Below, one piece after another: positions 40,199 through 47,949 of a stretch of DNA of 64,000 bases. The stretch's first letter is position 1. Every line of letters starts with the position of its first letter. The translations under genes were made by a program, and so were the position numbers. The stretch is from Alphaproteobacteria bacterium MedPE-SWcel (GTDB lineage Bacteria; Pseudomonadota; Alphaproteobacteria; Rhodobacterales; Rhodobacteraceae). Where the stretch lies: contig MPDC01000019.1 in assembly GCA_001874255.1 (NCBI GenBank), positions 17,748 through 81,747 of the forward strand, given 5' to 3'. The notes beneath the pieces are model-generated. The model was given only the letters and a program-made list of their open reading frames with translations. It did not search any database and was not told the origin of the DNA.

Positions 40199-40273
40199 TG
40201 ACCTGAAGGGACCGCTCTAGCGACCCCAAGGCTGATACGCCTCAGGGCCTGTATCGGCCCGCATGGCGTGCCG

Positions 40274-40861
40274 TCAGCGGAACCGCCGACAGCCATTCAG
40301 CTGCGCCCGATAGGCGTTGGAGCGGGCCTCGACACTGTTGGCGACCCGCAACAGCCAGCTTTTGCTGCGGTAGCTCCCGCGGGCGTAGCCGGAATGGCCT
40401 TCGTGATAGGCGAGGTACTGGTTCCGGGCATCCGTCAGTGGGATGCCGTTTCGCTGGTAGCTGCGCGTCATATACCACCCCATGAAGTCGGTGGCGTCGT
40501 CGATCCTGTCGCGCCGTGCAAAACGGCGTCCGGTGGCTTTCTTGTAGTCGTCCCATGTTCCGTCCAGGGCCTGACCATAGCCATAGGCGCTGGAGACCCG
40601 CCCCATCGGAATTATCCCAAGAACGTATTTGTGAGGGGTGCGCGCATCGCCGTCGAATTTGCTTTCCTGATGAATGGTCGCCATCTGGACGTGGACGGGA
40701 ATACCCCAGCGCCGCTCGGCGGCGCGGAATGCACGTAGATATTTGGGGCGCTCGTTGATGATGCTGCAGGCATTGTCCAGATTCCGCGGCGGGGATTTAT
40801 ATCCTCCGCCACAGGCTGCCAAAGCCAACAAGAGCGCCAGGGCACTGATGATTCTGCTCAT
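40274..40861 (-). CDS. Transglycosylase SLT-domain lipoprotein
   Basis: 195 residues. Lipobox LAAC (C17). Lysozyme-like fold: the catalytic glutamate E66 in IHQESKFDG, SSAYGYGQALDGTW and YLAYHEGHSGYARGSY are typical of lytic transglycosylases that cut glycan strands from the outer membrane. No additional peptidoglycan-binding domain. It is convergent with lolA. Confidence 0.9.
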   Translation of the reverse strand: MSRIISALALLLALAACGGGYKSPPRNLDNACSIINERPKYLRAFRAAERRWGIPVHVQMATIHQESKFDGDARTPHKYVLGIIPMGRVSSAYGYGQALDGTWDDYKKATGRRFARRDRIDDATDFMGWYMTRSYQRNGIPLTDARNQYLAYHEGHSGYARGSYRSKSWLLRVANSVEARSNAYRAQLNGCRRFR

Positions 40862-41089
40862 TTGCCTCTGCCTTTATGTTTTTGAGCAGTTTAACCAATC
40901 CACGGCGGAGAAGAAATCCCAATCCGAAGAGCCCGCGACCGGCCGCTCGTTTTGAAAATTTGTTTAAAATTAGATCCTTGTCGGACTGTAGGGCGCTGGC
41001 AGACAGACTGTTTCTGCAAAAAATCACCGCCGAGGTTGGACAATCATGCTCAAAAACCGCTAGTACAGAAGAAGAAGAGGGCCAAAAAT

Positions 41090-41416
41090 ATGCTGAGAAC
41101 ACGCGCAAAATACAATCTTGGCCAGGTCGTGCGCCACCGCAAGCACCCGTTTCGTGGCGTGGTGTTTGATGTGGACCCGGAGTTTTCAAATACTGAGGAA
41201 TGGTACGAAGCCATTCCCGAGGAAAGCCGCCCGGCCCGCGAGCAGCCCTACTATCATTTGCTCGCCGAGAACGATCAGACCTATTATGTTGCCTATGTCT
41301 CAGAGCAGAATTTGATCGCCGACTATTCGGGCGAGCCGGTCAGCCACCCGGATGTCTATGATATGTTTGCGGGCTTTGATGATGGCAACTACCAGCTTCA
41401 ATACCCGTTGAACTGA
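41090..41416 (+). CDS. hspQ: HspQ / YccV hemimethylated-DNA-binding protein
   Basis: 108 residues from ATG 41090 (AGAGGG upstream). A typical YccV-like sequence: AKYNLGQVVRHRKHPFRGVVFDVDPEF, EEWYEAIP, PYYHLLAEND and YVSEQNLI. HspQ in enterobacteria is a heat-shock specificity adaptor and substrate of Lon and binds hemimethylated DNA; here the methylated site would be GANTC, so that role is speculative. Upstream (40862-41089) is about 230 bases of lower-GC, non-coding DNA. Confidence 0.93.
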   Translation: MLRTRAKYNLGQVVRHRKHPFRGVVFDVDPEFSNTEEWYEAIPEESRPAREQPYYHLLAENDQTYYVAYVSEQNLIADYSGEPVSHPDVYDMFAGFDDGNYQLQYPLN

Positions 41417-41466
41417 AGATGCGGGAACCGGGGCTTCGTCCCGGCGTCCCTGTCGATCTGGCGAGG

Positions 41467-43044
41467 TCAATAGCCCAGGGCACAACCGTCCTTGCGCGGG
41501 TCGCTTGCACCTTCCAATACGCCACTGTCATGGATCCGGATGGCTTGCGAGCCACCGATCGCCGTGGTTGGTGTTTCCACTTTATGGCCCATGTCGCTCA
41601 ATGCGCGACGGACGCTGTCGCGATAGCCGCGTTCCAGTTTGAAATGACCGGCGTCGGAAAACGATCTGGGCGCGTCCATGGCTTGCTGCGGATCCATCCC
41701 GAAGTCCTGCAGGTTTGACACGAACCGCGCGTGCCCGTTGGGCTGGTAGGCCCCTCCCATCACACCAAATGGCATGGTGACACCTCCGCCGTCCGCCAGC
41801 ATGGCCGGAATGATGGTATGCATCGGACGCTTCTTGCCACCCAACTCGTTGGCATGGCCCTCCCGGAGACAGAATCCGGCGCCTCTGTTCTGCAGCAAGA
41901 TGCCATATTTCTCCGAGGCAATCCCGGAGCCGAATCCGTGAAAGATGGAATAGATCAGGGACACGGACATCCGGTCCTTGTCGACCACGGTAATGTAGAT
42001 TGTATCCTTGTGCACCGCCTCGCTGATCGTCTCAGGCGCAGCCATGGCCCGGTTCGGGTCGATCAGAGCGGCCAGATTTGCGGCGGTATCCGCGGCCAGC
42101 ATATGGTCCAGTCGGCTCATGTGGTCCGGGTCGGCGATAAAGCGATTGCGGGCATCATAGGCGAGCTTGGCGGCTTCGGCCTCGATATGAGCGCGCTGTG
42201 CGCCGAGCGGGTCCATCGCCGCAATATTGAAATGCTTCAGAATGTTCAGCATCAAGATGGCCGTTGCGCCCTGCCCATTGGGCGGGTGCTCCAGCAGATC
42301 CACCCCTTTGTAGTGACCGGAGATTGGGTCGGCTTCGGTGGCCTCGGTGGAGGCGAAATCCTCGGCGGTATGGTGGCCGCCCCGCGCGCGCAGCGTCGCG
42401 ATCATGTCCTCGGCCACCTCCCCTGTGTAGAAGGCGTCTCGTCCATCGCGCGCCACACGACGCAGAACTTCGGCTTGCCCGGGCGCCCGGAAAATGGCGC
42501 CGACCTTGGGCGCCATGCCGTTAAAGAGATAGGTGTCGCGCGCCGTGCCCTGCAATGTATTCGCGTCATTGGCCCAGTCAAAGGCCACCCGTGGCGCGAC
42601 GGGCACGCCTTGATCGGCATATTGGATCGCGGGGGCAAGCAGCGCGTCGATCCCCAGACGGCCTTCCGTTTCGGACAGGCGGCAAAAGGCGTCAATGGCA
42701 CCGGGAATGGTCACCGCGTCCGGCGTATTGAGGGGAACCGTGGTTCTGCCCTGATCGCGCAGCTCTGCGGCGCTGGCGGCTGCCGGTGCCCGACCCGACC
42801 CGTTCAGGGCCCGTACCGTCGTTTCACCCGCCCGATTATAAAGCACAAAGCAGTCACCGCCGATGCCGGTCATTTGCGGTTCGCAGATCCCCAACAGGAC
42901 CGCGCCGGCAATCGCGGCATCCATTGCGTTGCCGCCGCGTTTGAGAATATCGATCGCCGCCTGAGCTGCCAGCGGATGTGAGGTTGCACATATTCCATTT
43001 TGCGCAAAGGTCGCAGAGCGGCCAGGAAGCTGAAAATCACGCAT
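41467..43044 (-). CDS. Gamma-glutamyltransferase-like Ntn hydrolase without signal peptide
   Basis: 525 residues. The family layout is clear: ATSHPLAAQAAIDILKRGGNAMDAA, GIGGDCF, NGSGRAP, and the self-processing site before T348 (KDTIYITVVD) that would become the nucleophile of the small subunit. Most Gram-negative GGTs are exported; this one begins MRDFQLPGRSATFAQNG with no signal peptide, so it should be cytoplasmic and may act on a different gamma-glutamyl or cyclic amide compound. Ribosome site GGGAG before the ATG. Confidence 0.88.
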   Translation of the reverse strand: MRDFQLPGRSATFAQNGICATSHPLAAQAAIDILKRGGNAMDAAIAGAVLLGICEPQMTGIGGDCFVLYNRAGETTVRALNGSGRAPAAASAAELRDQGRTTVPLNTPDAVTIPGAIDAFCRLSETEGRLGIDALLAPAIQYADQGVPVAPRVAFDWANDANTLQGTARDTYLFNGMAPKVGAIFRAPGQAEVLRRVARDGRDAFYTGEVAEDMIATLRARGGHHTAEDFASTEATEADPISGHYKGVDLLEHPPNGQGATAILMLNILKHFNIAAMDPLGAQRAHIEAEAAKLAYDARNRFIADPDHMSRLDHMLAADTAANLAALIDPNRAMAAPETISEAVHKDTIYITVVDKDRMSVSLIYSIFHGFGSGIASEKYGILLQNRGAGFCLREGHANELGGKKRPMHTIIPAMLADGGGVTMPFGVMGGAYQPNGHARFVSNLQDFGMDPQQAMDAPRSFSDAGHFKLERGYRDSVRRALSDMGHKVETPTTAIGGSQAIRIHDSGVLEGASDPRKDGCALGY

Positions 43045-43180
43045 GTATGTTCTCCCGAAATCGACCGAAGCCTAGTGGTCTCGTCGAGAGAGGCAATCGC
43101 AAAATGATGGAGGGTTCGCACTGCGGACCGGGGGGTGCTGCTGTCGCAGAGGGTCGCGATGAGGTGCTGAGCGAAATTGA

Positions 43181-43225
43181 CCCGGTGTCGCGCACTAGGT
43201 GGGGGCAGAAACACACGACACCGGG
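43181..43225. repeat. 10-bp perfect inverted repeat
   Basis: CCCGGTGTCG (43181-43190) and CGACACCGGG (43216-43225), 25-base spacer. Could be an operator or the stem of a structured RNA; no T tract follows. Confidence 0.6.
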
Positions 43226-43389
43226 GGAGCTTTGGTCAGCTACGAGTTTATATTTCTCTCATCATTCGGGCGCGGGTGGGCCTGCAATGCGGCGGATTTA
43301 TGTCTGCCGGTATGATGTCTTCGGGATTTATCTTAAATACCAGACATGCGCAGACCATCCGAGACCTGCTTCTGCCGGGATCGAGCGCT

Positions 43390-43478
43390 GTTCTGATCCG
43401 CCTGTTCTGATCCGACCATGTGATCCGCCTGTGTGATCGGCCTGTGTGATCGGCCTGTGTGGCCCGTCTGTCTGATCA
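43390..43478 (+). repeat. Tandem repeat with 13-bp period, about seven copies
   Basis: The core TGATC(C/G)GCC(T)GTG recurs with TGATC or a variant starting at 43394, 43408, 43421, 43434, 43447, 43460 (TGGCC) and 43473, that is with steps of 14 and then 13 bases. It lies between the GGT-like gene and the anti-sigma factor gene. Likely prone to copy-number change. Confidence 0.85.
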
Positions 43479-43527
43479 GTCAGTGCGCTGCGGAGTGCGG
43501 AGAACGGCGCCTGTGCGGCAATCGTGC

Positions 43528-43968
43528 TCAGGCGGTCAGCTGGATTTCAAAACACAGGGACAGCTGATTGTTGTCGGTATTGCGTTTGTATTTGATGTCG
43601 CTTGCCAGCTCGCGGATCAGGAACCAACCGAAGCCACCTTCGGGCAAGTCGGCCAGCGGTGTATTGGCGTCAACCGTCACAGCCTGCCCTTCCGGCAGTT
43701 TCGCGTTCAGAAAAGGGATGCCGGCGTCGCGAATTTCCACCCACAAGCGGTCCGGGTGCAGGTTGCAGCGTATCAGAACATCGCCTGTAGCTGTTTCCGC
43801 GTAGGCATGCTCCACCACGTTATTGACTGCCTCGGCAAGGGCGATCTGCACCTCGTCGACCCGGGTATTCGGGATACCCATGTCCTTCAGTCGATCAACC
43901 ACCGATATGATACCTCGCCGGGCATCAAGCTCGGTCGCCCTGAAGGAGCAGGCGAAGGTTTCAACCAT
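43528..43968 (-). CDS. Anti-sigma factor-type serine kinase (RsbW-like, HATPase)
   Basis: 146 residues with the ATP-binding N-box EAVNNVVEHAY (about 46-56) and the G-box region DAGIPF and GGFGWFLIRELASD. This single-domain GHKL kinase is typical of partner-switching: it phosphorylates the anti-anti-sigma factor encoded 33 bases upstream and may bind a sigma factor. No sigma gene or PP2C phosphatase gene is adjacent, so the target is elsewhere. Confidence 0.88.
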   Translation of the reverse strand: MVETFACSFRATELDARRGIISVVDRLKDMGIPNTRVDEVQIALAEAVNNVVEHAYAETATGDVLIRCNLHPDRLWVEIRDAGIPFLNAKLPEGQAVTVDANTPLADLPEGGFGWFLIRELASDIKYKRNTDNNQLSLCFEIQLTA

Positions 43969-44001
43969 AGAGTTCAGGCTCCGAAATGGGTCGTGAGAGG
44001 G

Positions 44002-44346
44002 TCAATGTTCGACTTGCTCAGGGTCCAGCGCATCCTGAAGCGTGTCAAAGAGGTTGAAAACAGTGTCCATGCGGGTCAGGCGGAACACTTTGTCGACCAT
44101 GGGGGTAAGCCCGGCCAGATCCAACCTGCGGTCTTTTCCCAACTGTTTCATGACGGCGACGATCGCCCCCAATCCGCTGGAGTCGATAAAGGCCACGCTC
44201 GACAGATCAAGAATGACACGCTCCGGCCCGGAGTCCGTTTCCGTGCGCATGTCTTCCTTGAACTGGATCGCCATGGCCGCATCAATGCGCTGGGCATTGA
44301 CGGTCACCACCTGCGCGCCATCTGCTACCGTACTTGTCAGGCTCAT
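44002..44346 (-). CDS. STAS-domain anti-anti-sigma factor
   Basis: 114 residues of STAS fold with the phosphorylatable serine in VAFIDSSGLGAIV. GAGGAACATTAA precedes the ATG. It is first gene of a two-gene unit with the RsbW-like kinase. It should bind the kinase when dephosphorylated. Confidence 0.9.
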   Translation of the reverse strand: MSLTSTVADGAQVVTVNAQRIDAAMAIQFKEDMRTETDSGPERVILDLSSVAFIDSSGLGAIVAVMKQLGKDRRLDLAGLTPMVDKVFRLTRMDTVFNLFDTLQDALDPEQVEH

Positions 44347-44442
44347 TTAATGTTCCTCGGCTGGTCTTTCTTGGAACTCACTCTAGACCTTAAATGTTAT
44401 TATTCAGTATGGATAGCTTAGAAAATTGGAGGAGTTTTTTGA

Positions 44443-45615
44443 ATGGCCAGAGTTGTGATTGCAGGAGCGGCCCGAACGCCGATGGGTGGATTTCAGGGAA
44501 TGTATGATGGCGTGTCGGCGGCGGATCTCGGGGGTGCTGCGATCAAGGCTGCGCTGACACGCGCCAATAGCCCTGCGGTGGATGAGGTTTTGATGGGCTG
44601 CGTTCTGTCGGCAGGTCAGGGACAGGCACCGGCGCGTCAGGCCGGTTTTGCTGCGGGCCTCGGCGAGGACGTGCCTGCGGTCACGCTCAACAAGATGTGT
44701 GGCTCCGGGATGCAGGCGGCGATGTTCGCCTATGACCGTTTGGCCCTGGGCGATGCTGATGTGATGGTCGCCGGCGGGATGGAGAGCATGACCAATGCGC
44801 CCTACCTGCTGCCAAAGATGCGCGGCGGGGCACGGATCGGGCATGGTCAGGTCATCGACCACATGTTCCTCGATGGGTTGGAGGATGCCTACGACAAGGG
44901 GCGTCTGATGGGCACCTTTGCCGAGGATTGTGCGGAACATTACCAGTTCACACGCCAGGAGCAGGATGCCTTTGCGCTTGGCTCGCTCTCCAACGCGCTC
45001 GCGGCACAGGAAAGCGGGGCCTTTGAGGGCGAACTCACGGATGTCGTGGTGAAGACCCGCAAGGGTGAGGTCACGACTGATGCGGACGAGCAGCCGAAGT
45101 CCGCTCGCCCGGACAAGATCCCGACCCTGAAGCCCGCGTTTCGCGAGGGCGGCACGGTGACGGCGGCGAATGCGTCTTCGATCTCGGATGGTGCCGCCGC
45201 ATTGGTTCTGGCCAGCGAAGCGGCCGCCGAGGCCCGCGGCCTGCCGGTCAAGGCGCATATCCTCGGCCATGCCAGCCACGCGCAGGCACCGGGCTGGTTC
45301 ACCACCGCCCCGGTCCCGGCAGCGCGCAAACTGCTGACCCGCATCGGCTGGGACGTGGAGGATGTGGATCTCTGGGAGGTCAACGAGGCCTTTGCCGTGG
45401 TGCCCATGGCCTTCATGCGCGAAATGGGCATTCCGCGTGAGAAAATCAACGTCAACGGTGGCGCCTGTGCGTTGGGTCACCCAATCGGCGCGTCCGGTGC
45501 GCGGATCATGGTCACTCTGCTGAACGCATTGGAAAAGCGGGGCCTGAAGCGGGGGATCGCGGCGATTTGCATCGGTGGCGGCGAAGGCACTGCGATCGCG
45601 ATAGAGCGGGTTTGA
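44443..45615 (+). CDS. phaA: Acetyl-CoA C-acetyltransferase (thiolase)
   Basis: 390 residues, GGAGGAG eight bases upstream. Catalytic residues C86 (LNKMCGSGMQA), H346 (ACALGHPIGASG) and C376 (CIGGGEG) are in place, with normal length. It condenses two acetyl-CoA to acetoacetyl-CoA for polyhydroxybutyrate or ketone metabolism; phaB is not adjacent, so phaA is the best but not the only symbol (atoB is equivalent). Confidence 0.93.
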   Translation: MARVVIAGAARTPMGGFQGMYDGVSAADLGGAAIKAALTRANSPAVDEVLMGCVLSAGQGQAPARQAGFAAGLGEDVPAVTLNKMCGSGMQAAMFAYDRLALGDADVMVAGGMESMTNAPYLLPKMRGGARIGHGQVIDHMFLDGLEDAYDKGRLMGTFAEDCAEHYQFTRQEQDAFALGSLSNALAAQESGAFEGELTDVVVKTRKGEVTTDADEQPKSARPDKIPTLKPAFREGGTVTAANASSISDGAAALVLASEAAAEARGLPVKAHILGHASHAQAPGWFTTAPVPAARKLLTRIGWDVEDVDLWEVNEAFAVVPMAFMREMGIPREKINVNGGACALGHPIGASGARIMVTLLNALEKRGLKRGIAAICIGGGEGTAIAIERV

Positions 45616-45655
45616 CCTCCGGGCGGAGGAGCCGTATCTGCGTCGATGACACAGC

Positions 45656-45677
45656 GAGGAGGGGCAGGCCCCTCCTC
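45656..45677 (+). terminator. Terminator-like hairpin after phaA
   Basis: GAGGAGGGGC and GCCCCTCCTC form a perfect palindrome with a two-base centre, followed within 5 bases by GGTTTT. It lies in the leader of the next gene. Confidence 0.6.
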
Positions 45678-45706
45678 TCATGGTTTTACCGGAGGGGTTT
45701 ATTCTG

Positions 45707-46162
45707 ATGCGGGTGAAGTATGACGACCTGTCCAAAACGGTGGCGGCCCTGACAGAGGGCGAGCGGGACGAGGTCGCCTTGATGGCGACACTGGCCTGCG
45801 AATTGCATCACGCGGATGACCGGTTTGACTGGACCGGGTTCTACCGTGTCACGGAACCTGAAGTGCTGAAGATCGGTCCGTATCAGGGCGGTCACGGCTG
45901 TCTTGTGATCCCCTTCTCGCGGGGCGTCTGTGGCGCGGCGGCCCGGACAGGCGAAGTGCAGCTGGTCGATGACGTCGAGGCCTTTCCCGGTCACATCGCC
46001 TGCTCTTCGTCTACCCGGTCGGAAATCGTACTGCCGGTGCGCAATGGCGCGGGCGAGGTCATCGGGGTGCTCGATATCGACAGCGACCAACCCGCCGTCT
46101 TCACGCAGGAGGACGCCGAACAATTGTCGGCGATTCTGCAGGCGGTCTTTGGTCACCTGTAA
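45707..46162 (+). CDS. msrC: Free methionine-(R)-sulfoxide reductase (GAF fold)
   Basis: 151 residues from ATG 45707 (GGAGGGG upstream). GAF domain with three cysteines C65, C75, C99 whose spacing (10 and 24) equals that of E. coli fRMsr (C84, C94, C118). WTGFYRV, IPFSRGVCGAAA and AFPGHIACSSSTRSEIVLP are signature stretches. It reduces free methionine-R-sulfoxide with thioredoxin. Last gene before a strong terminator. Confidence 0.93.
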   Translation: MRVKYDDLSKTVAALTEGERDEVALMATLACELHHADDRFDWTGFYRVTEPEVLKIGPYQGGHGCLVIPFSRGVCGAAARTGEVQLVDDVEAFPGHIACSSSTRSEIVLPVRNGAGEVIGVLDIDSDQPAVFTQEDAEQLSAILQAVFGHL

Positions 46163-46199
46163 GATCCCCCACCAAGATCCTCCGGCAAGATCCCTCAGC
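46161..46199 (+). repeat. Three tandem copies of a 13-bp repeat
   Basis: AAGATCCCCCACC, AAGATCCTCCGGC and AAGATCCCTCAGC, directly adjoining from the last bases of the msrC stop codon (TAA). The period equals that of the array at 43390-43478 but the sequence differs. Confidence 0.85.
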
Positions 46200-46231
46200 G
46201 CGAGGCCTTGTCCGGCGTGATGGAAAATCAG

Positions 46232-46260
46232 GCCGATGCCCCAGGGGATCGGCTTTTTTT
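46232..46260 (+). terminator. Rho-independent terminator of msrC
   Basis: GCCGAT-(GCCCCAGGGG)-ATCGGC, inner pairs extend the stem, followed by seven T. It insulates the next operon from upstream read-through. Confidence 0.93.
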
Positions 46261-46267
46261 GTGGGCG

Positions 46268-46333
46268 CGTGAAATTTTCCTTTATTTTTTCACGACAATC
46301 AGCAAGCGTGAAAAAAGAGACAGAATTTTCACG
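46268..46333 (+). promoter_or_regulatory. Double inverted-repeat operator upstream of the XRE-cupin regulator
   Basis: Half-sites CGTGAAA at 46268-46274 and 46307-46313, and TTTCACG at 46288-46294 and 46327-46333. Each pair has the same 20-base start-to-start spacing and the pairs are repeated with a 39-base offset (almost four helical turns). The start codon is 17 bases further on. An A/T-rich promoter between them is likely. The obvious candidate ligand is the regulator encoded just downstream (autoregulation, inference). Confidence 0.75.
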
Positions 46334-46350
46334 ACTCGGCGAGAACACTC

Positions 46351-46920
46351 TTGAACGATCAGGCACCATCTCACACCACTCTGGGGGCCGATCTGCGCGC
46401 ATTGCGCAGGGCGCGGGCGATCACCCTTGCGGATCTGGCCGCCCGCATGGGGCGATCCGTCGGCTGGCTCAGCCAGGTGGAGCGGGACATGTCAGAGCCG
46501 TCGATCTCGGATTTGCGGTTGATCGCCAAATGTCTCGAGGTGCCGATGTCGATGCTGTTTGCCCATGACTCTGCCCCGGTGGCAGAGCAGGGCTACGTTG
46601 TGCGTGCGGCGGCCCGGCGGCCCATGGGCTCCGGCGAAGAAGGTCTGATCGAGGAATTGCTCTCCCCCGATCTGACCGATGACTTCGAAATGGTGCATTC
46701 CACCTTTGCCCCGCACGCGCGCATGCAGGCGGTGGCGCACCGCCCGACGCAAGAAGTCGGCTATGTGATTTCAGGCCAGCTGGATCTGCAGATCGGCACC
46801 CGGAGCTTTACCATCGGCCCCGGCGACAGTTTCCGCATCCGCAATGAGCCGTTTCAATGGTCAAACCCCTATGACACGCCCTGCGTGGCGGTCTGGGTCA
46901 TTGCGCCGCCGGTGTATTAG
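46351..46920 (+). CDS. XRE-family regulator with C-terminal cupin (PuuR-like)
   Basis: 189 residues; a TTG start at 46351 is the only in-frame choice before residue 33. HTH region about 12-66 (ITLADLAARMGRSVGWLSQVERDMSEPSISDL) and a cupin domain (about 115-186: HRPTQEVGYVISGQLDLQIG, GPGDSFRI). This family senses a small metabolite through the cupin and commonly represses adjacent catabolic genes. One base separates its stop from the lysE-like start. It heads the six-gene operon to 53789. Confidence 0.92.
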   Translation: MNDQAPSHTTLGADLRALRRARAITLADLAARMGRSVGWLSQVERDMSEPSISDLRLIAKCLEVPMSMLFAHDSAPVAEQGYVVRAAARRPMGSGEEGLIEELLSPDLTDDFEMVHSTFAPHARMQAVAHRPTQEVGYVISGQLDLQIGTRSFTIGPGDSFRIRNEPFQWSNPYDTPCVAVWVIAPPVY

Positions 46921-46921
46921 C

Positions 46922-47551
46922 ATGAGCTTTGAAGCCTGGACCATATTCGCGGTGTTCTGGCTGGTTTTTGTGACCACCCCCGGCCCGAATGCGGTGAATT
47001 GCATTTCCAACGGGATGAACCTCGGCTTTGCCAAGGCGATGCTGGGCGTGCTCGGTATTCTGACCCAGGCCTCGGCGTTCCTGCTTTTGTCGGCCCTCGG
47101 GGTGACCGCGCTGATTGCCGCGTCGCCGACCGGGTTTTTCATTGCGAAATTGGTTGGTGCCGGGTTCCTGATCTTTCAGGGGCTCCGCAGTTGGCGCAAC
47201 GCCGGCAGACCCGCGCCAGCGGCGGAACGGCCCGCGCGCCATGTCTACCTGCACGCATTGGCGGTGGCCACAATCAACCCCAAAAGCGTCGCGGGCTATC
47301 TGGCGGCCTTCTCTCAATTCGTTCAGCCCGATGTGCCGATCTGGTCGCAGATGGCCGTGATCATGCCCACCGCGCTGGTCTTGACCACGCTCAGCTACAC
47401 AGGGTTCACCCTGCTTGGGGTGATGATGGGGCGGGCCGCGCTGGCGGCGGTGTTCAATGTCTGGATCCGCCGCGGGCTGGCAATCTGTTTTGTGGTCTAT
47501 GGCGTGCTTCTGGGGATCAGCAGCACGCCGCAAATTGAGGAGCCATCATGA
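46922..47551 (+). CDS. LysE/RhtB-family exporter
   Basis: 209 residues, five to six membrane helices. TPGPNAVNCISNGMNLG near residues 19-35 is the family start motif. Probably a small-molecule (amino acid or derivative) efflux protein of the inner membrane. Its stop overlaps the GFA gene start by four bases, so it is part of the methylamine operon. It could export an amino acid product such as glycine or methionine (inference). Confidence 0.9.
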   Translation: MSFEAWTIFAVFWLVFVTTPGPNAVNCISNGMNLGFAKAMLGVLGILTQASAFLLLSALGVTALIAASPTGFFIAKLVGAGFLIFQGLRSWRNAGRPAPAAERPARHVYLHALAVATINPKSVAGYLAAFSQFVQPDVPIWSQMAVIMPTALVLTTLSYTGFTLLGVMMGRAALAAVFNVWIRRGLAICFVVYGVLLGISSTPQIEEPS

Positions 47552-47919
47552 TCAAGGGCCAATGCCTGTGTGGTAACATCCAGTTCGAGACCGAAGCGAC
47601 GCCCAAAGGTGTTTCAATGTGTCATTGCGGCCAGTGCCGACGTCAGTCCGGGGGCATCTGGTCCTCGGCCTATGTGCACAATGAGGATCTCATAATCCGC
47701 GGAGAGGTCCGCTGGTTTGCCTCCAGTGCGCAGGCCAGACGGGGCTTTTGTGGCGACTGCGGGTCCTTCCTGTTCTGGAAGGCGCTGGATGAGGACACCA
47801 CCAGCTTTGCCCTGGGCGCCGTGTCAAACCCTACCGGGCTGGTGCTCGAGAAACACATCTTTGTGGCGGACAAGGGCGACTATTACGACATCGCCGACGG
47901 CGTGCCGCAAAAAGACTGA
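47548..47919 (+). CDS. GFA-family zinc protein
   Basis: 123 residues of the CENP-V/GFA fold. Zinc ligands: CLCG (7-10), CHCGQC (25-30) and CGDC. The founding member was proposed to help glutathione react with formaldehyde; that activity has been debated. Context fits: the next genes are demethylases that release C1 units. The start overlaps the exporter stop (ATGA). Confidence 0.9.
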   Translation: MIKGQCLCGNIQFETEATPKGVSMCHCGQCRRQSGGIWSSAYVHNEDLIIRGEVRWFASSAQARRGFCGDCGSFLFWKALDEDTTSFALGAVSNPTGLVLEKHIFVADKGDYYDIADGVPQKD

Positions 47920-47949
47920 AACTCCGCAAACATCAACAGGGAGCCGACC

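Larger units (their letters stand above)
43045..43527. other. 483-base intergenic region with an inverted repeat and a 13-bp repeat array
   Basis: No gene of clear quality. It holds the promoter of the GGT-like gene at its left end, a 10-bp inverted repeat (43181-43225), a possible 36-codon frame at 43300-43410 (starts MSAGMMSSGFIL, no strong ribosome site) and the 13-bp tandem repeat array (43390-43478), which ends just before the anti-sigma factor gene. Confidence 0.5.

Noticed and set aside
43300..43410. 36-codon plus-strand gene ending in the 13-bp repeat array
   Set aside because: Short, no strong ribosome site, and its last codons are repeat units; support is too weak for a gene call.
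43390..43478. CRISPR array
   Set aside because: Units are 13 bp with no unique spacers; no cas gene in the window.
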